From: Prunella strophiata
Lineage: Eukaryota > Chordata > Aves > Passeriformes > Prunellidae
Direction: 5' to 3'
Assembly (NCBI GenBank): GCA_036583965.1
Contig: JAZBQD010000027.1
Location: 3,056,687-3,120,686, forward strand
DNA: 64,000 bases
Shown: piece after piece, positions 22,050 to 34,620 of the stretch
How the letters are laid out: every line of letters begins with the position of its first letter
Numbering within the stretch: position 1 is the stretch's first letter
Translations under genes and position numbers: made by a program
The notes under the pieces: model-generated
The model's database searches: none
The model's input: only the letters and a program-made list of their open reading frames with translations
Told to the model about the DNA's origin: nothing

Positions 22050-22690
22050 ATCAGCATCAGGTCAGATGCTAGTCAATGTTTTCTTCAATGATTTGGATGT
22101 AAACACTGTAAATTCACAGCTGATAAATCTGAGGGTGACAGGAACATTGGTGGAGTGACAGACAGTGATGAGAATGACACTCCAAGTGATCTCAGTTGCT
22201 TCATGAGCTGAGCCCATTCAAACACAATTGCTTTTAATACAGACAATATAAGATTATGCGTTTTCTAGTGCTCGCACTTTTAAAAAAATTGTTGGAAAAC
22301 TGGAGAGGATGCAGAAAAGAGCCACAGAGAGGATTTTAGGGCTGAAGAAAGTGCTTAATGGTGAAAGACTTAAAGCGCTCAATCTGCCTCACTTACTGGA
22401 AAGAAGACTGGGACGTGACATGAGTGTAATGTGTAAGTATTTAAGTATCTACGAGATGTGTCTGGAAATATCTGCTGGATACTGACAACGTTTTTAATCT
22501 TTCAGAGAAAAATGGATAACTACAAGTTGAAGTCAAACAAACTCAAGAGAGAATTTAGGGGGCTTTAACAGTCAGAGCAGCTGAAGGCTGACTTTCAAGG
22601 CACAAAGTGGATACTGGCTTTTTAAGTTTTATTTTCGAAGCAAGACCAGAAGACCTGTGGTAACTAAAACTGAGTGCATTTAATGCAGGG
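22050..22690 (+). mobile_element. Ancient CR1-group LINE remnant (RT C-terminal region)
   Basis: Decayed copy of the end of a CR1-type reverse transcriptase. Near 22,070-22,105 the frame reads NVFFNDLDV, matching the FINDLD motif of CR1 RTs. At about 22,293-22,440 it reads KLERMQKRATERILGL then ERLKALNLPHLLERRLG, matching the thumb-region pattern LEKVQRRATKMI...LRELGLFSLEKRRL. The frame is broken by stops and gaps. The region following matches the usual tail loosely. Divergence is far greater than in the CR1 copies at 44.7 and 61.3 kb, so this is an old insertion. Confidence 0.75.
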
Positions 22691-25600
22691 GCAATGGCAC
22701 ACAGTGTGTTGTCATGTATCAAGGGGCTTTCTCTAGCCTTCAGTGCTGTGAGTCTGTATACATCAGCAGAGACATTGCATAAGCATTTGGGAGCAGGAAC
22801 GTACACCTGTGCAATGGAATAATCAAGTAATAACTAGTCTAACACATTTCATGGGCTCTCCAGACCCAGGCCAGGTGTGCAGATATCACACATTCATATA
22901 TCTCTAATGATGTATAATTTTTTAAAAGAGACAGTTTGTGTGCTGCTGGAGCTACACAACCCCCCCAAAAAGCAGCCCCCAACCAGTAGATATGTCACCA
23001 CTTTCCCACCTCCTGGCATGAAATGGTTGATTCCTCAGAGCTCTGTGCTTCTGCTCCGTGGTAAAGTAGAAGCAGTGACCCCATGTCTGGACACCTTCTA
23101 CCTGGAAGCCTGTCTTATTCACAGTGTGAATCAGACATTCCTGGATGGGACTGGATTACAGGCAGAATATTAGCCTGAAACTTCTCCCCAAGTCTCTTTT
23201 TCTTATACAATTCTGCCTCAGTAATTGATTACTGTAAGAAATGCTGCCAAACACTTGTTTTGCTGCTCACACAGTTTCCTTCTGCTCTGGCCATACACAC
23301 CCACCACAGCAGTTCCCTATGTGTTGCTTACATCCTACAAACTTGCTCTTCTCTCAACATCCAAAACCCCTCAACAACTGTCAAAGCCATGAGCAGGCTG
23401 TAATCATTTCAAGACTCTACAGTACCACCACATGGTGCCTCCCATTACAGCTCAATGTAATGCAGAAAGAAGAGAAAGCAGGGACCTCATCCCATTTCCT
23501 TCAGCTCTGGCACATTCTTGGAGCTCTCCCATCTAAGTTTGGACAGAGCACAGTTTACCCTAGCCCCTGACCAAAGCTGGGAGCTAAACTCTATCAAATC
23601 CAATAGCACTGACAGTTCTGTGCAAGGCTCAGCACAATCCTCTCTACCTTTTACCATATTTATTAGCCCATGAATCATAACTACCAGGTGTCTGTGTTGT
23701 TACTAATTTTACAGACAGATGTAACTGGATCTGGTATGAAATACTTTAATGCTCAGGTTTCGTTTATTGCTCCCTGGGGTCTTTCCAGCCACCCCTGCTG
23801 TGGATCAACAGCCCTTTCCTCTGTGGGAGCAGCACTGCCATTTATAGCTGGTGAGGATCAGGCTGTTTTCCCTAGAGAAGAATGCTCAAGGGAAGATGCC
23901 ATTCCTGACAGTTAAAACACTTTCAGTCTACACTAAGCACCTTCTGTAAAACCTCAGCTCAAGTTGATTGTGTCAAGCTCTGCAAAGTAACTCCATTCAG
24001 CAGAGCTCACAGTGCATGTGTGGTACACAAAGAGATTGCACTTCTTTGTGTGTGTACCTCCTAATTATTTACCTGAGGCAGTTCCTCAACTGTTTGTAGC
24101 TAGCTGGAGTTACAGCCTTCCCTCACACACTCCACAGCTGCATGGAACATGTGCTTCCAGGTGGTCCTGGGTGGTTTTCCCAAGAGCACTATTCTTCAGG
24201 GAAATTTCAGTACAAACCTCCATGAGATTCATGCATTTCATTCATTGCTCACATGTGTAAATGCAGAATGTCACTGATGGTTTTTCAGCCTATGTATCTG
24301 CACCATAACTACTACACACTGTCCATGGAAGAGACACTGATAACTCTATAACAAACCAAAGCAAAGAAAGACACTGAGCACCATTATTAACTGATAACCT
24401 AAATGCCAGAGGTTTGAGGGACATTGAAATTGTCAGTGATGGCAAAGCCTGAGCAGCTCAACAGTCTCAGGGACTTAGGCAGATGCAGTGGCTGAGGACC
24501 TGCCTTTGGCTTGCAGTGATGCTGGTGATGGACTCAGTGCAGAAAATTGTCCCACCAATCAACTCAGCAGCTTAAAATGAAACATGAGCTCAAATTAGTT
24601 GCTGGGGTGGATGTTATCTAAGAAACTTGTTTTTCTCTAAAACATCTCATAGATCCAGGATGTGGTGGTACAACATGATGGTGACTTATTTCTCAGTCTC
24701 TGAATGTAAATCCATCTTCCTCTTTTCTTTCAATATGAAGAAGTCTTCAAAGTTGAACCTGGGGGTAGATTATTTTCCAGAAGTGGGAACCTAGAAAACA
24801 AGGCAAAATATGTTATCATATCTTTACTGCTCCTTGTAATATTATTTTCTGCTTAGGATTTCTAGATACTTATATTAATGTCCTGATAGAGTGAAAACAA
24901 TTTCTGATAATGGGTTTTATCAAAACAGAATTCTGTACTGAAAACATAGCATGCATTTTGAGTTTTATTAACAAATCCTGCCTAAATTGAATATCTCCCC
25001 ATCACTCCCTTTCTAACCAAGATTCAGGAACATTCAAATAGTGCTAATGTAATAAATACCCACTAAATAGGAACATAACTCAGAGTTCTCCTACCTGGCT
25101 GTGGTTGTTTGGTGCTCTTCAGAGGAGGAGCCATCTTCTCATCTTCTCTCCTCTTCTCTCCAGGAGGTTTTTAGGAAAGGATCAGCCATCATATTTTATC
25201 TTCTAAAAATGCATGCCTGTCTTTGTCATGCCTCGTATGTGTCCTGATATCCAAAGACATTGGAGAAAGACTGAAAACTCTGTTGGTAGGTAGAGAAAAC
25301 ACTCTGGGAGAGTGGGTCTCCAGATCCTGTTCTCCATGGAGTAGTTGCCCTCTGCCATTATGCTGATTAAACAACCTTATAATAAAATATAGTGTCATCT
25401 TAGAAGGGGAATTTGCTTTCAGAACTGGTGAAAATCACTGGAGATTTATCATTTCTCCAGATAAACACCTGGCAACTGATTTTCTTTACCGTGCCTAATT
25501 TGCCTTTGATTTCTAAGACCCTAAGGCACTTAGAGATCAGAAAATAGTTCAGTCTATAAAAAAGAAATGCACCTCTCCTGTTAGCATTGGTTCTCAAATT

Positions 25601-27500
25601 GTACTTTCAGGCACTGCTATCACCATGTGTAATTACTTGCAGGTGTCAGCTGGAACATGGTGTCTTTTGTCTTCTCAAGTGCTTTGGCCAGCAGGGACCT
25701 AACAAGCTTTGGTTTGCTGTGATTAATAGGTTGGCTGTTGGTCTAAATGACCACTGGAAAAGGACATCCTGTAAGATAAGAGCTTTCACTGTCACTCATA
25801 TGGATTGCTTCACCTCGGAATGTTCCAAAGCACCATTGCTGGAACAGTTTGGACCTGGGTCTGAAGCCAGTGGGACTTTCACAGACATACAGGACTCTGC
25901 AATAACTTGCAATTCAGTGGTTGAATTCCACTATGGGCACCTGAACAGGGTAAGAAACCAGTGATCTTGATCACAATTAGACCTGATTTATACACATTAT
26001 TTACTTATCATCTATTCCATATCACATCAATTTAGGTTCTTAATATGGGCACTTATCACAGCAGTGATTGCTGTCTGCTCTGTTAATTGATGATTTCATT
26101 GTTCATTGCACCTATTTATGTGTGGCTGTCAGGAAGGGTTTTGTTGTTTCAGCTATGTGAGCATAAGTAAGAACAGTTCTCCAAATTATCAAAATGGCAT
26201 TCAAAAATGCTCAAAATCTCCAAAATGGGATTTTGAATTAGGTAGTAGCTTCTGGGGAAAATCTGAAGATTTCCTTCAGAAAGAGAACAAATTTTTTAGA
26301 GATTTTTGGTGTCCAGCAGACTGGCTGCTGGAGCCTTCTCAGGTAGCAAAAAACCACTTCCAGGAAGTTTCTGCAATGCTCTGACATTTATACAGTGGCT
26401 GTCGGTGTTGCATAACCTCAGGAGCATCATTATCATTGACCTGTTGTAGAGCTGCCACTATTTCATGTCCTGTGTTCTTCAGCAGAGCAATGCTTATCAG
26501 TGCATTTCTTAACTCACCTCTTGTCAGTAAGAGCTTTTTGCTGTGTCTATTGTTTCTATTTAGGATATAGAGTAAGAGAAAGACAAAGAGGTTTTAAAAC
26601 TTAGAGAACTTGGAGTTATGAGCTGTTTTATAAATTTTGGCCAGGGTTAATTTCTTAAGGATAATTCTCATTTTGTATTTATTTCAAATAATAGATTCCA
26701 ATGCCGTTTTAATTTTGCTGTTTCATTTTTAACTTCCATTATTTATCAATTTCTTTAAATTGTTTGGCTTGTTCACAGCCTCTTTAAGGCTTCTCCCCCT
26801 CTATTATTTTATAGAGGCAGTTGAAGCGATCTCTGTATAGTCAAACACTGCTTTATGCAGATCCCATTGGGGCTATTCACATATCCATATGTGCATGCAG
26901 TTCCCACTAATGCTTGTCAATGGGACTTAACATATGAGCATGGACATGAGAATAGACCCCTTGCTGGGCACTTGACTAGATGGGGATTTTTTTTTTGATG
27001 TTGATCCAGATCACTCACAGCAAACGTGGCTGTTATTAGAAATCACTGCACTTAACAGGACCACCGAGTGCAACCTCCCTTTCCTTCTTCCACATGGGAG
27101 CTGCTTGGTGGAGTTTAAAGGCTCATGGTAAATATTTCTTAGACACAAACTGGAATCCAAGGCTGCTGCATAAAGTAGCTTTATTCTGTGTGTTCCCTTC
27201 TGTTTGCCATGAAACAGTTAAGTCTTTCTGTTAAAGAAAGGGCAGTTTTTTTAGGAATTAGTGGGACTTGGATGTTTGGGCTCTGTCTGTGGCTCCACCT
27301 AGGCAGGATGGTTAGAGCTTTAACACTCACTACTTATAAAAACAAATGGAAAGCTGAGCTAACTTTGAGCATTTACATTTTATTTCCATGTACCTGTTTT
27401 TAGCATCTTTTGTGGTAACTGTGGGCTCCCCACTCTGCTGGTATTCACATGCCATTCAAGTAATGACAGAACACTTTCCATCATGAAGTCTTCAATATGT
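22690..27500. other. Intergenic, no gene recognised
   Basis: Unique sequence of ordinary to AT-rich composition, with no repeats that I can name. Short frames only. Confidence 0.4.
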
Positions 27501-27700
27501 TTTGTAAAACTGATGCATCTCTGCCATTTGTAATCCCACTCCACTGCAATTCAGGGAGATGCAAATGTTGAATCAGTAATGATTGAAAGTTGAATTTTAT
27601 TAACCATATGAAAATAATTACTGATTTCAGAGTAATTTGTAATGAAAATGTGTCCACATCTGAAAGAGGAAATGATCAAGACATGTTCTCTCAATCTCTT
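27500..27700. promoter_or_regulatory. Candidate enhancer-like block with POU octamer
   Basis: Contains a perfect octamer ATGCAAAT (27,559-27,566) followed by several AT-rich homeodomain cores (ATTAACC, AATAATTAC, GTAATTTG). It is unique and without repeats. The POU/homeodomain reading is motif-based only. Confidence 0.25.
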
Positions 27701-30700
27701 TTCTGCTAGGAGGTTTCCTGCTTTTAAGCCACACTTTGAGATTTTGGATGGTTGTTTTTTTAAAAATGTATGATCCTTGGAGAAGTTTACTGAGCTATAA
27801 TTCTGGGTGCACTAGGGACCAATGAACTGAAGTAAAGTCAAACATGAGCAGGAAGCACAATGTTTCAATAGCCAGCCCTTCAGGAATTAATTTAGTTAGT
27901 TTAAATCTTCACTTTCTACCTCACTCCATGCTTTCAGATTTTCCCTACAGGCAGTAAGTAGAAGCATGAACAAGCCTCTAACAGAGTACCAGGATACAAC
28001 AGTGTCTGTTTCCCAGAGATCTGGCCCTGATTCCCCCAGCTCCATTGTGGACAGAACCTCATACCAGGACTGAAATCTTGAATTTAGTCCCTGTGGGTAT
28101 CAGAACTGCACTCTGACTAAACTGGGGGCACATCTCAGGAGAGAGCCTAATGAGAGCAATTTCAGCACACAGTAACTCACAGTTATCCATCTCCCAAGGT
28201 TGGTCAATCAAGGTTGGCCAGTCTTTTCTGTTTCAAAGGTTGATATTTGGTGCTCAAAATTTTACCTGGTATTCACCACTAGGAGACATTTTCCAAAATC
28301 CATTTTTTTTTGGTCAGGCTGATTTCTTTCTAGAAAAATTTTACCCAAAATAATTCATCTATCCAAAAGAAAGGATATTTTTCCAAAGAAATATTTCTAA
28401 AGAAAGGAAATATTTTTCAGTGTTACTGTTCTCATAGTTTGACCTGTAAAGCATTGATAACATCCTGGTTTGAAAGCAACAACTAGGAGACTGTCCTACA
28501 TCATCTGTTACTCAAGGAATGTTTTATTGAAGTCTTAAAAATCCATTCAGTCTCAAGAGCCTTTACAAACTTCACATTTGCTTGTGCTCAGCAAAAATGT
28601 TACAGCACTAAACTGCTGAAGTTGGAGCAGGTTTTACAGGGAAGAGGCACCGTTTGGGAAGAGTGCACAGAGCCTGTCTTGCCATGCAGGGGTTCATGAA
28701 CACCTTTCTACAATATTCTTTCAAATATTTGCTAACTTCTGGGTGCTCAATCTTGCATTCCCAGCAGTGTCCTGTGAACATCCCCACTTCATGTGCAATT
28801 AAATGTCATTTACAAAGCAGGTAATGAGTTAAAATAACCGTGCCCCTGTTGCTTAGGAGGAAGTATGTCTCTTAGCTGGTACTAATGGATGGTAGCTATT
28901 AGTTACTCCTACATTAAGGTGCATTCATATTGAAATTTTGTACTGTCATTACAATGCATTTGATTAAAATGCAGAAGAATTACACATTAAATATCATGTG
29001 GCTGGATGGAAGCGTAATTTAGCTGAGTCTGCAGATGCAGTCATGCAGGTGTTTCTGTAATTCTGATTCACTTGGTAAAACTGTTGATGTTCAGTGGCCC
29101 TCAAATCACATAACCATCTGTGGTTCAGTTCCTTGTGAAAGGAATTCCTTGTGCCTTTTATCAGATATGATCGCTGGATTCCGAAGCAAAACTTTTGTGA
29201 ATTAGGCAACATTTAAATGTTTGGTGTTTTGGGGGGAGGAGAGGTATTACATACATCAGGTATTTCAGCTTGCATTTGTTAACCACAGAGCTACTGCAAG
29301 AAGAGGATAAATCCTGGGGTCTTTGTGAGGACCTTGTATCACTCCAAGGAAGCATTATGCTCTCTTAAATAAGAAAAATTAATATGTAAGTCTGGATTGT
29401 GTTTGATTTGAAGGTTTTGAAACTATACCAAGTTTTGTCTTTTGCATCTCCCTAACAAAGCAGTCAGGTGCCTGAAAAGCACTGAATGTGAGTTTTTATA
29501 GGTAGATTCACATTTTCTGCCTAGACCTCGTATCAATAAATACAATCTTAAAAACTGCAACCACTGCAGCTTTAGTTGTCACAAACACAAGATAATGCAA
29601 GGTACTTTTGGTGCAGAGCGAGAGCTGAGCCCAACACCAGGTGGGTCCACAAGTGCCAGCAGACATTCCTCTGTCCTTACAGAGCTGCTCATGTCCCATT
29701 TCTTTGCTAGATGGAGAACTTTTCCAAGGCAGGAAGCTACAACAGGGAGAAAAAGACGAGGAAATAGGAGCAGATAGGTGGGAAAAGCAGGGACAGAGCT
29801 TACAGGAGCTCGATTCTGTGCAAGGGCTGTGACTGGGGGTTTGCAGTGCAACTCACTGCTGACCTTCCCATGGTGTTCTCCAGCCCATAGGTCTTTCCAG
29901 GCTGGGAACATCCAGCCCTTCACTCCATTTAGAATCAGGCTGACATAACTCTTAGAGAATCACAGACTTGATGTCATCAGAACACAGCGTGAAGCAATCA
30001 AGCTAATGTGGAGTTTTGTCTAGCAAGTCTTTCAGGGTAGAGCACAGTTTGAAAGAAAAAAACCCAAGTCAGAATCACAGGTGGTTTCCTCTTTACCTCA
30101 AGGGTCACTGTGTTTACACATTTAGAAAAAGTGACTGAGCTAATTTATAAGACTTTTATTTTTAAGGAAAAATACAGACCTCACAAGAATTTTAGTCCAT
30201 CAGCAACATATGGAAATGAGAAAAATCTGTCCTCGGTTGATGAAATATTTATTTATCATTGAAATCCCAGACATTTGCATCCAATGTAAGGGCAAAACAA
30301 ATCTTATGCATAACCTCCTAGAGAATTCTGTTAAAAGCAGTTTTGGATACCTGTGAGTAATTATGCTATCACATTCTCTAACGGATTTAATTTGGGCCAA
30401 GTAGCAACTACTGTATGTCCAAAAAGATAATGAATTAAAGCAATGCTTTGGCATATCCCCTTTCTGAAATGTTAGCAGCCTCTCAAGTGACTTGAAAAAT
30501 GGGCTTCAATAAATGGACAGGAAAATATAAGCAATTAAATTCAATCAATAAAGCTGTCCTTGACCAAAGTCCAAACATTAAAAACAACTCCAATTGAATT
30601 ATGAGAAATCCTTTTCTGATTTTAACTAGATTAGTTTAATCACATGTGCATTGAGGTTGCGTGCCATCCCTCACTAAGTTTATGGAAACAAAAAATGTAC

Positions 30701-31140
30701 TGCTCCCTGTCCCTCCCTTCAGCCCAGCTCTGCCTTTCCTTACAGAAGAGCTTTCTTCTGAACAAGGTCACCCACTCAGAGGAAAATGCTAGAGCAGGGT
30801 TCCAGGTGACAGCCCTGGTTTCCAGCCTTCTCTACCTTTCCTTCACTTCCACAGAACCTCTTGCCCCTGTAGCTACTCTGTCCTTTTCTTTCCTTTTGTT
30901 GAGAAACAGAAACATTTCCAAAACCCTGAAAAGCTACTCAAAATGTAAACCTCTTCCAAGTCACAAAGTAACTGGAAGGTTTTGATACCACCTCTTCCTC
31001 CCATTCTCTCTTCACCTTTTATTTTTAATATACTGATATAGCTGAGGATAAATACACTGACAAAATCAGAGATGCTCCAAATGATGGTAAGAATGTACAT
31101 ACACACAGAGATAAGCAAACTGTCAATAGAAATTATTTAG
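27700..31140. other. Intergenic, no gene recognised
   Basis: 28,780-29,200 is unique AT-rich sequence of the texture usual for conserved non-coding DNA. 28,250-28,420 is low-complexity with many TTTTCCAAA-like runs. No gene is seen. Confidence 0.35.
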
Positions 31141-31144
31141 AAGT

Positions 31145-31255
31145 AAAAAAAAAAAACAAAACCAAAACCAAAACAAAAGAAAACAAAAACAAACAAACAA
31201 CCCCCCCCAACAACAACAAAAACCAAACAAACCAAAAATGCACAAAAACCAAAGC
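31145..31255 (+). repeat. (AAAC)n-rich low-complexity tract
   Basis: About 110 nt almost solely A and C: AAAACC, AAACAAAC and CAACAACAAC runs with a C8 interruption near 31,201. Degenerate microsatellite. Confidence 0.8.
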
Positions 31256-32455
31256 CAACAACTCAGAGACTTCTGGAAAAAAGATTTTTGCAATAATCAG
31301 TTATTTTCCAAACCATTATGAATGACAGAGTATGTCTAGATTCAAATCCTGCCTGAGAAGTGCAGCTCAATGGGGGAATTTGGGGATTTCAAACTCTGTG
31401 CTGGAGTAGCTCCCTGTTGCCTCAGAGAGAACAGGAGTTCACCTCCTCCCTTCCTCGAGGAGCCAGGATCAGCTGACAAATAACTTCACACAAGCCAACC
31501 AGCCTTCAGCTGGGAATCACCATACAAGTCTACTCTGCCTTCAGGAGATCTGAACCAGCAACACCTGTGAGCTAAACATTGCTTGGCTGGTTCTCTGAGC
31601 TGACCTGTACAAGGAAAGTAATCTCTTATATTCAGAGGGAGAATATAATGTGAGGTTATTTTAGATCTGACTTTTCAGCCACAGAGCACTCAAGATATGA
31701 AATAGGTGGATCTGGGGGAATAATTCGTAAGTAGCCAAGTGTTTGTTGAACTTTTACTCTTGGAGGAATTGAGGTTTTTCAGCAATTCCTTCCAAAATGA
31801 AGGCTGAATTATGACAAAATTATTTTCCTCAGATAAGGGCAGTGGATCAGAAGCAAAGTCGTTTCCTGTCCTATAAGAAGAGAAGTAAAACATTGCAACT
31901 AGAAAGAGGGAGGAAAAGGGTTGGGGGCACTGTGCTGGATCTGCAGGATGACTCTGGAGACCTTCCCATGAATGCATCCCCACAAATGCTGTATCCAGAT
32001 CTGGCAGTGGACACAGAGCCAAGTGTGACAAAACCTAATACAAAATATTACAATAAGACTAATATCACAAACAAATGCCTGGCACTGCAGTTCTGAGAAT
32101 AGGAAAACTCACACTGGTGAAGTCTCCTACTGACTTCATCTTGACCACATTGGCTGATACTTCAGTAATGTATCAGGAAATCAAGCTGAGTAGAAAGACA
32201 CCTGAAAAAAGCAACTGCCTTCCTGCTGACAGCAGAACCTCTGCCTTGGTTTGCACTAGCTGTTTGCACATGTACTGGGAAGCCCAAGGAGCTTGTATTC
32301 CCTTAGCAACCAAAGTTGGCACCTGTGGTATTTGTTTTCAGCGACTGACACCAAGAGTTTGAACTTACATCTGTTTTACTGAATTATGGTAAAACAGTCT
32401 TACTAACTGCAAAAAGCAGCTCTCATTTGGACAATGCCATCCAGATTCTTTGCAG

Positions 32456-32520
32456 CTTGTGCTTCCTGTAATTTCATTTCATATCCCACCCAGAAATTAC
32501 AGGAAACTGCACAGCACAAG
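32456..32520 (+). repeat. Inverted repeat / hairpin
   Basis: A 13-bp perfect stem, TTCCTGTAATTTC (32,463-32,475) against GAAATTACAGGAA (32,493-32,505), with a 17-nt loop. Seven further bases pair outside an 8-nt one-sided bulge (CTTGTGC with GCACAAG). This gives about 20 bp of stem. The nature is unknown. Confidence 0.7.
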
Positions 32521-32739
32521 AACATGACGAGTCTTGTGCAGGCTGGGTCTTGACAGCTTGACCTATTCCCAGCTTTAAAACTTGCCTATGTAGAAGTTTT
32601 CCTAATGTCTTTTATAGTTTGTTCATAAAGGATTGTCCACGTGGTGCCTTATCACAAACTGTGGAATGAGTCCAGGAGATGGCAACAACATGAACTGCTG
32701 TGGGGGATAACAAGGACTCTGTTATGACTGGGAACGTTT

Positions 32740-33190
32740 GCAGTACTATAAATAACTCTATCAATATTGTGATAATGGCACTTTAAAGAGGTCTATTTTA
32801 CAAGTGTTGAATGTAAGAGAGACCACAGCTGTGCTCATTAATTCTGAAGTATGCTCCTCTCTACATACAATTTGCAGGTGTAACAATAGGAGTGTTGACT
32901 CAGTGCAGGTCTAGCTAATGTTTGGATTAAAAAAAAGGTCACAGTAGCATGATTAGTTCTTAACGAGTCTTTATTGTATTTGGCAGAGGGAAGGCAAATG
33001 ATGATAGTTTAATTGAAAACAATAAAAGTAAAATGGAACTTTGTTACAGAATTTAGCTATACGTAAATAGCTTCTCCCCCCCCAAAGAGCAAGTACCGTA
33101 ATTGACAGCAGTAGATCTTTTGATAATTAATTGCAGTAAATTATCACTTGGCACAAAGAAGGCATAATTCTAATTAATTTGCAACCTTTC
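32740..33190. promoter_or_regulatory. AT-rich block with homeodomain-type cores
   Basis: Dense TAATTA/ATTAATT cores (for example around 33,122-33,180) in unique sequence. Candidate conserved enhancer; motif-based only. Confidence 0.2.
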
Positions 33191-33909
33191 CAGCATAACA
33201 CTGAATTGAAAATGGCACTGCTGTAATTTTTTTGAAGCTAATATAGAACTGGAGTACAAACAACATTGTGATGCTTTCTTGTGTTTCCCTTGTTTGGAGT
33301 TGAACCGGGGTGATTCGGTCCTCTCCATACAATTGCTGTACCTTGCAGGGATGACCCAAATGGGCAGGAGTTTCCTGCACAGTCAGGATTAATCTGCCAC
33401 AGCATGGGATAATATAATTATGGACAGAGATCCAGGCAGAGAACCGGTTCAGCTAGGGCTCCTCTTGGATATCAGTACCTTGATTTGAGGACAGTCAGGG
33501 CTGCAAAGTGCCCCTTTCACTGTTCTTGAAATCTAGGCTTGGTTCAAAATGAAGGTTTGTGGTAATGTGGATAGGCCAGACTGTTTAAACAAAGCTCAGA
33601 ACTGCAATGTCTGTCAAATCCAGCAGTTAACTTACAAATGAATTTTTTTACCTCTGGGAACACAAATCCCCCTTGGCAACTGCAGGGCCAAGCTACATGG
33701 CAAGTCCTCTTGAGAAGGTGTGATGGAAGGAGGTCTGTGGAAGCAGCCAGCTCACAGCACTGGTAGCTTTTAACTCCAAGGACTGCTGGGATGCAGTGGC
33801 CAACAAATCTGTCTTAAGCAGGATGCTCGGAGAGTGCTTATGGATGAGGTGCTGTTCCTCTCTTATCATAACCAGAGTTTACGGCGAAGGTCCCCAGCTA
33901 ATGATTTGT

Positions 33910-34105
33910 TAATGGCATTAAGATCTGGGCCCCAATCTGTGACTTTGCAAACAGCCCACAACTCTTCTGTGCCTCAAAACTTTTCAGTGTCCCTGGGAGA
34001 TAATGTTTACCTCCCGCACATCAGTGTTGTGAGAATAAATTAACTTTGGGAGAGTATGTTGAGCTCTTGGAAAACAGTTACTAAATAAGTGCAAGTATTA
34101 TCATA
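33910..34105 (+). mobile_element. L2/MIR-type ancient retroposon remnant
   Basis: The order of motifs follows the L2/MIR 3' region: CTGTGCCTCA, GATAATGTTTACCTCC, GTTGTGAGAATAAATTAA, GAGCTCTTGGAAA, then AAGTGCAAGTATTATCA. Compare the family pattern TGTGCCTCAGTTT, GATAATA..TACCTC, GTTGTGAGGATTAAAT, AGCGCTTGGAA, AGTGCTA..TATTATT. Diverged but colinear. Confidence 0.6.
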
Positions 34106-34139
34106 TATTAAATCAGATCAGCTATTAAAAATAAGAACA

Positions 34140-34620
34140 AGTCCTCAGATCTGTAGTCTTCGCTACATCAGTTTCTCCCTCCTTTGCTGATTACTGTTAG
34201 CCTTGATAATAATGAACTCAAAGACGATATTAACAGCCTAACCTATACTATGATTTAATCTTGATTGCCACAGATCAAGGTTTGATTTAATTGCTCTAGA
34301 ATTAATTAGGAAGAGAAACAAGTTATAAGAAAGAATTTTCTCTCTAAATAAAGAAACTGTTTACATTCAATTGGAGTTCATGTTGGAACAAATCATTAAG
34401 CTATAAAAGATTACATCTGGGCTAGAATTAAAGTCAAGCCGATTCATTAACCCAAATGGTAGCACAGAGATTACTAACATGGTATTTCTGCTTTGGTGAT
34501 CAAAGGATCAAGGATACATGACCAGATGACCCTAATTGAAGCAATCTCCCCTGAATTTTGTAAATGAACTTGAAAGTACTCAGAAGATAGTCGTGTCAAC
34601 ATGGAGAATAAATTTTTCCT
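34140..34620. promoter_or_regulatory. Candidate enhancer with TCF/LEF-like and homeodomain sites
   Basis: Unique AT-rich sequence with paired TCF/LEF-like cores GATCAAAGGATCAAGG (34,498-34,513), a further AGATCAAGG at about 34,273, and several TTAATTA/ATTAATT homeodomain cores. The texture is that of a conserved developmental enhancer. No alignment was available. Confidence 0.3.

Noticed and set aside
31325..31365. tRNA B-box-like sequence (GATTCAAATCC)
   Set aside because: No A-box, cloverleaf or SINE body upstream.
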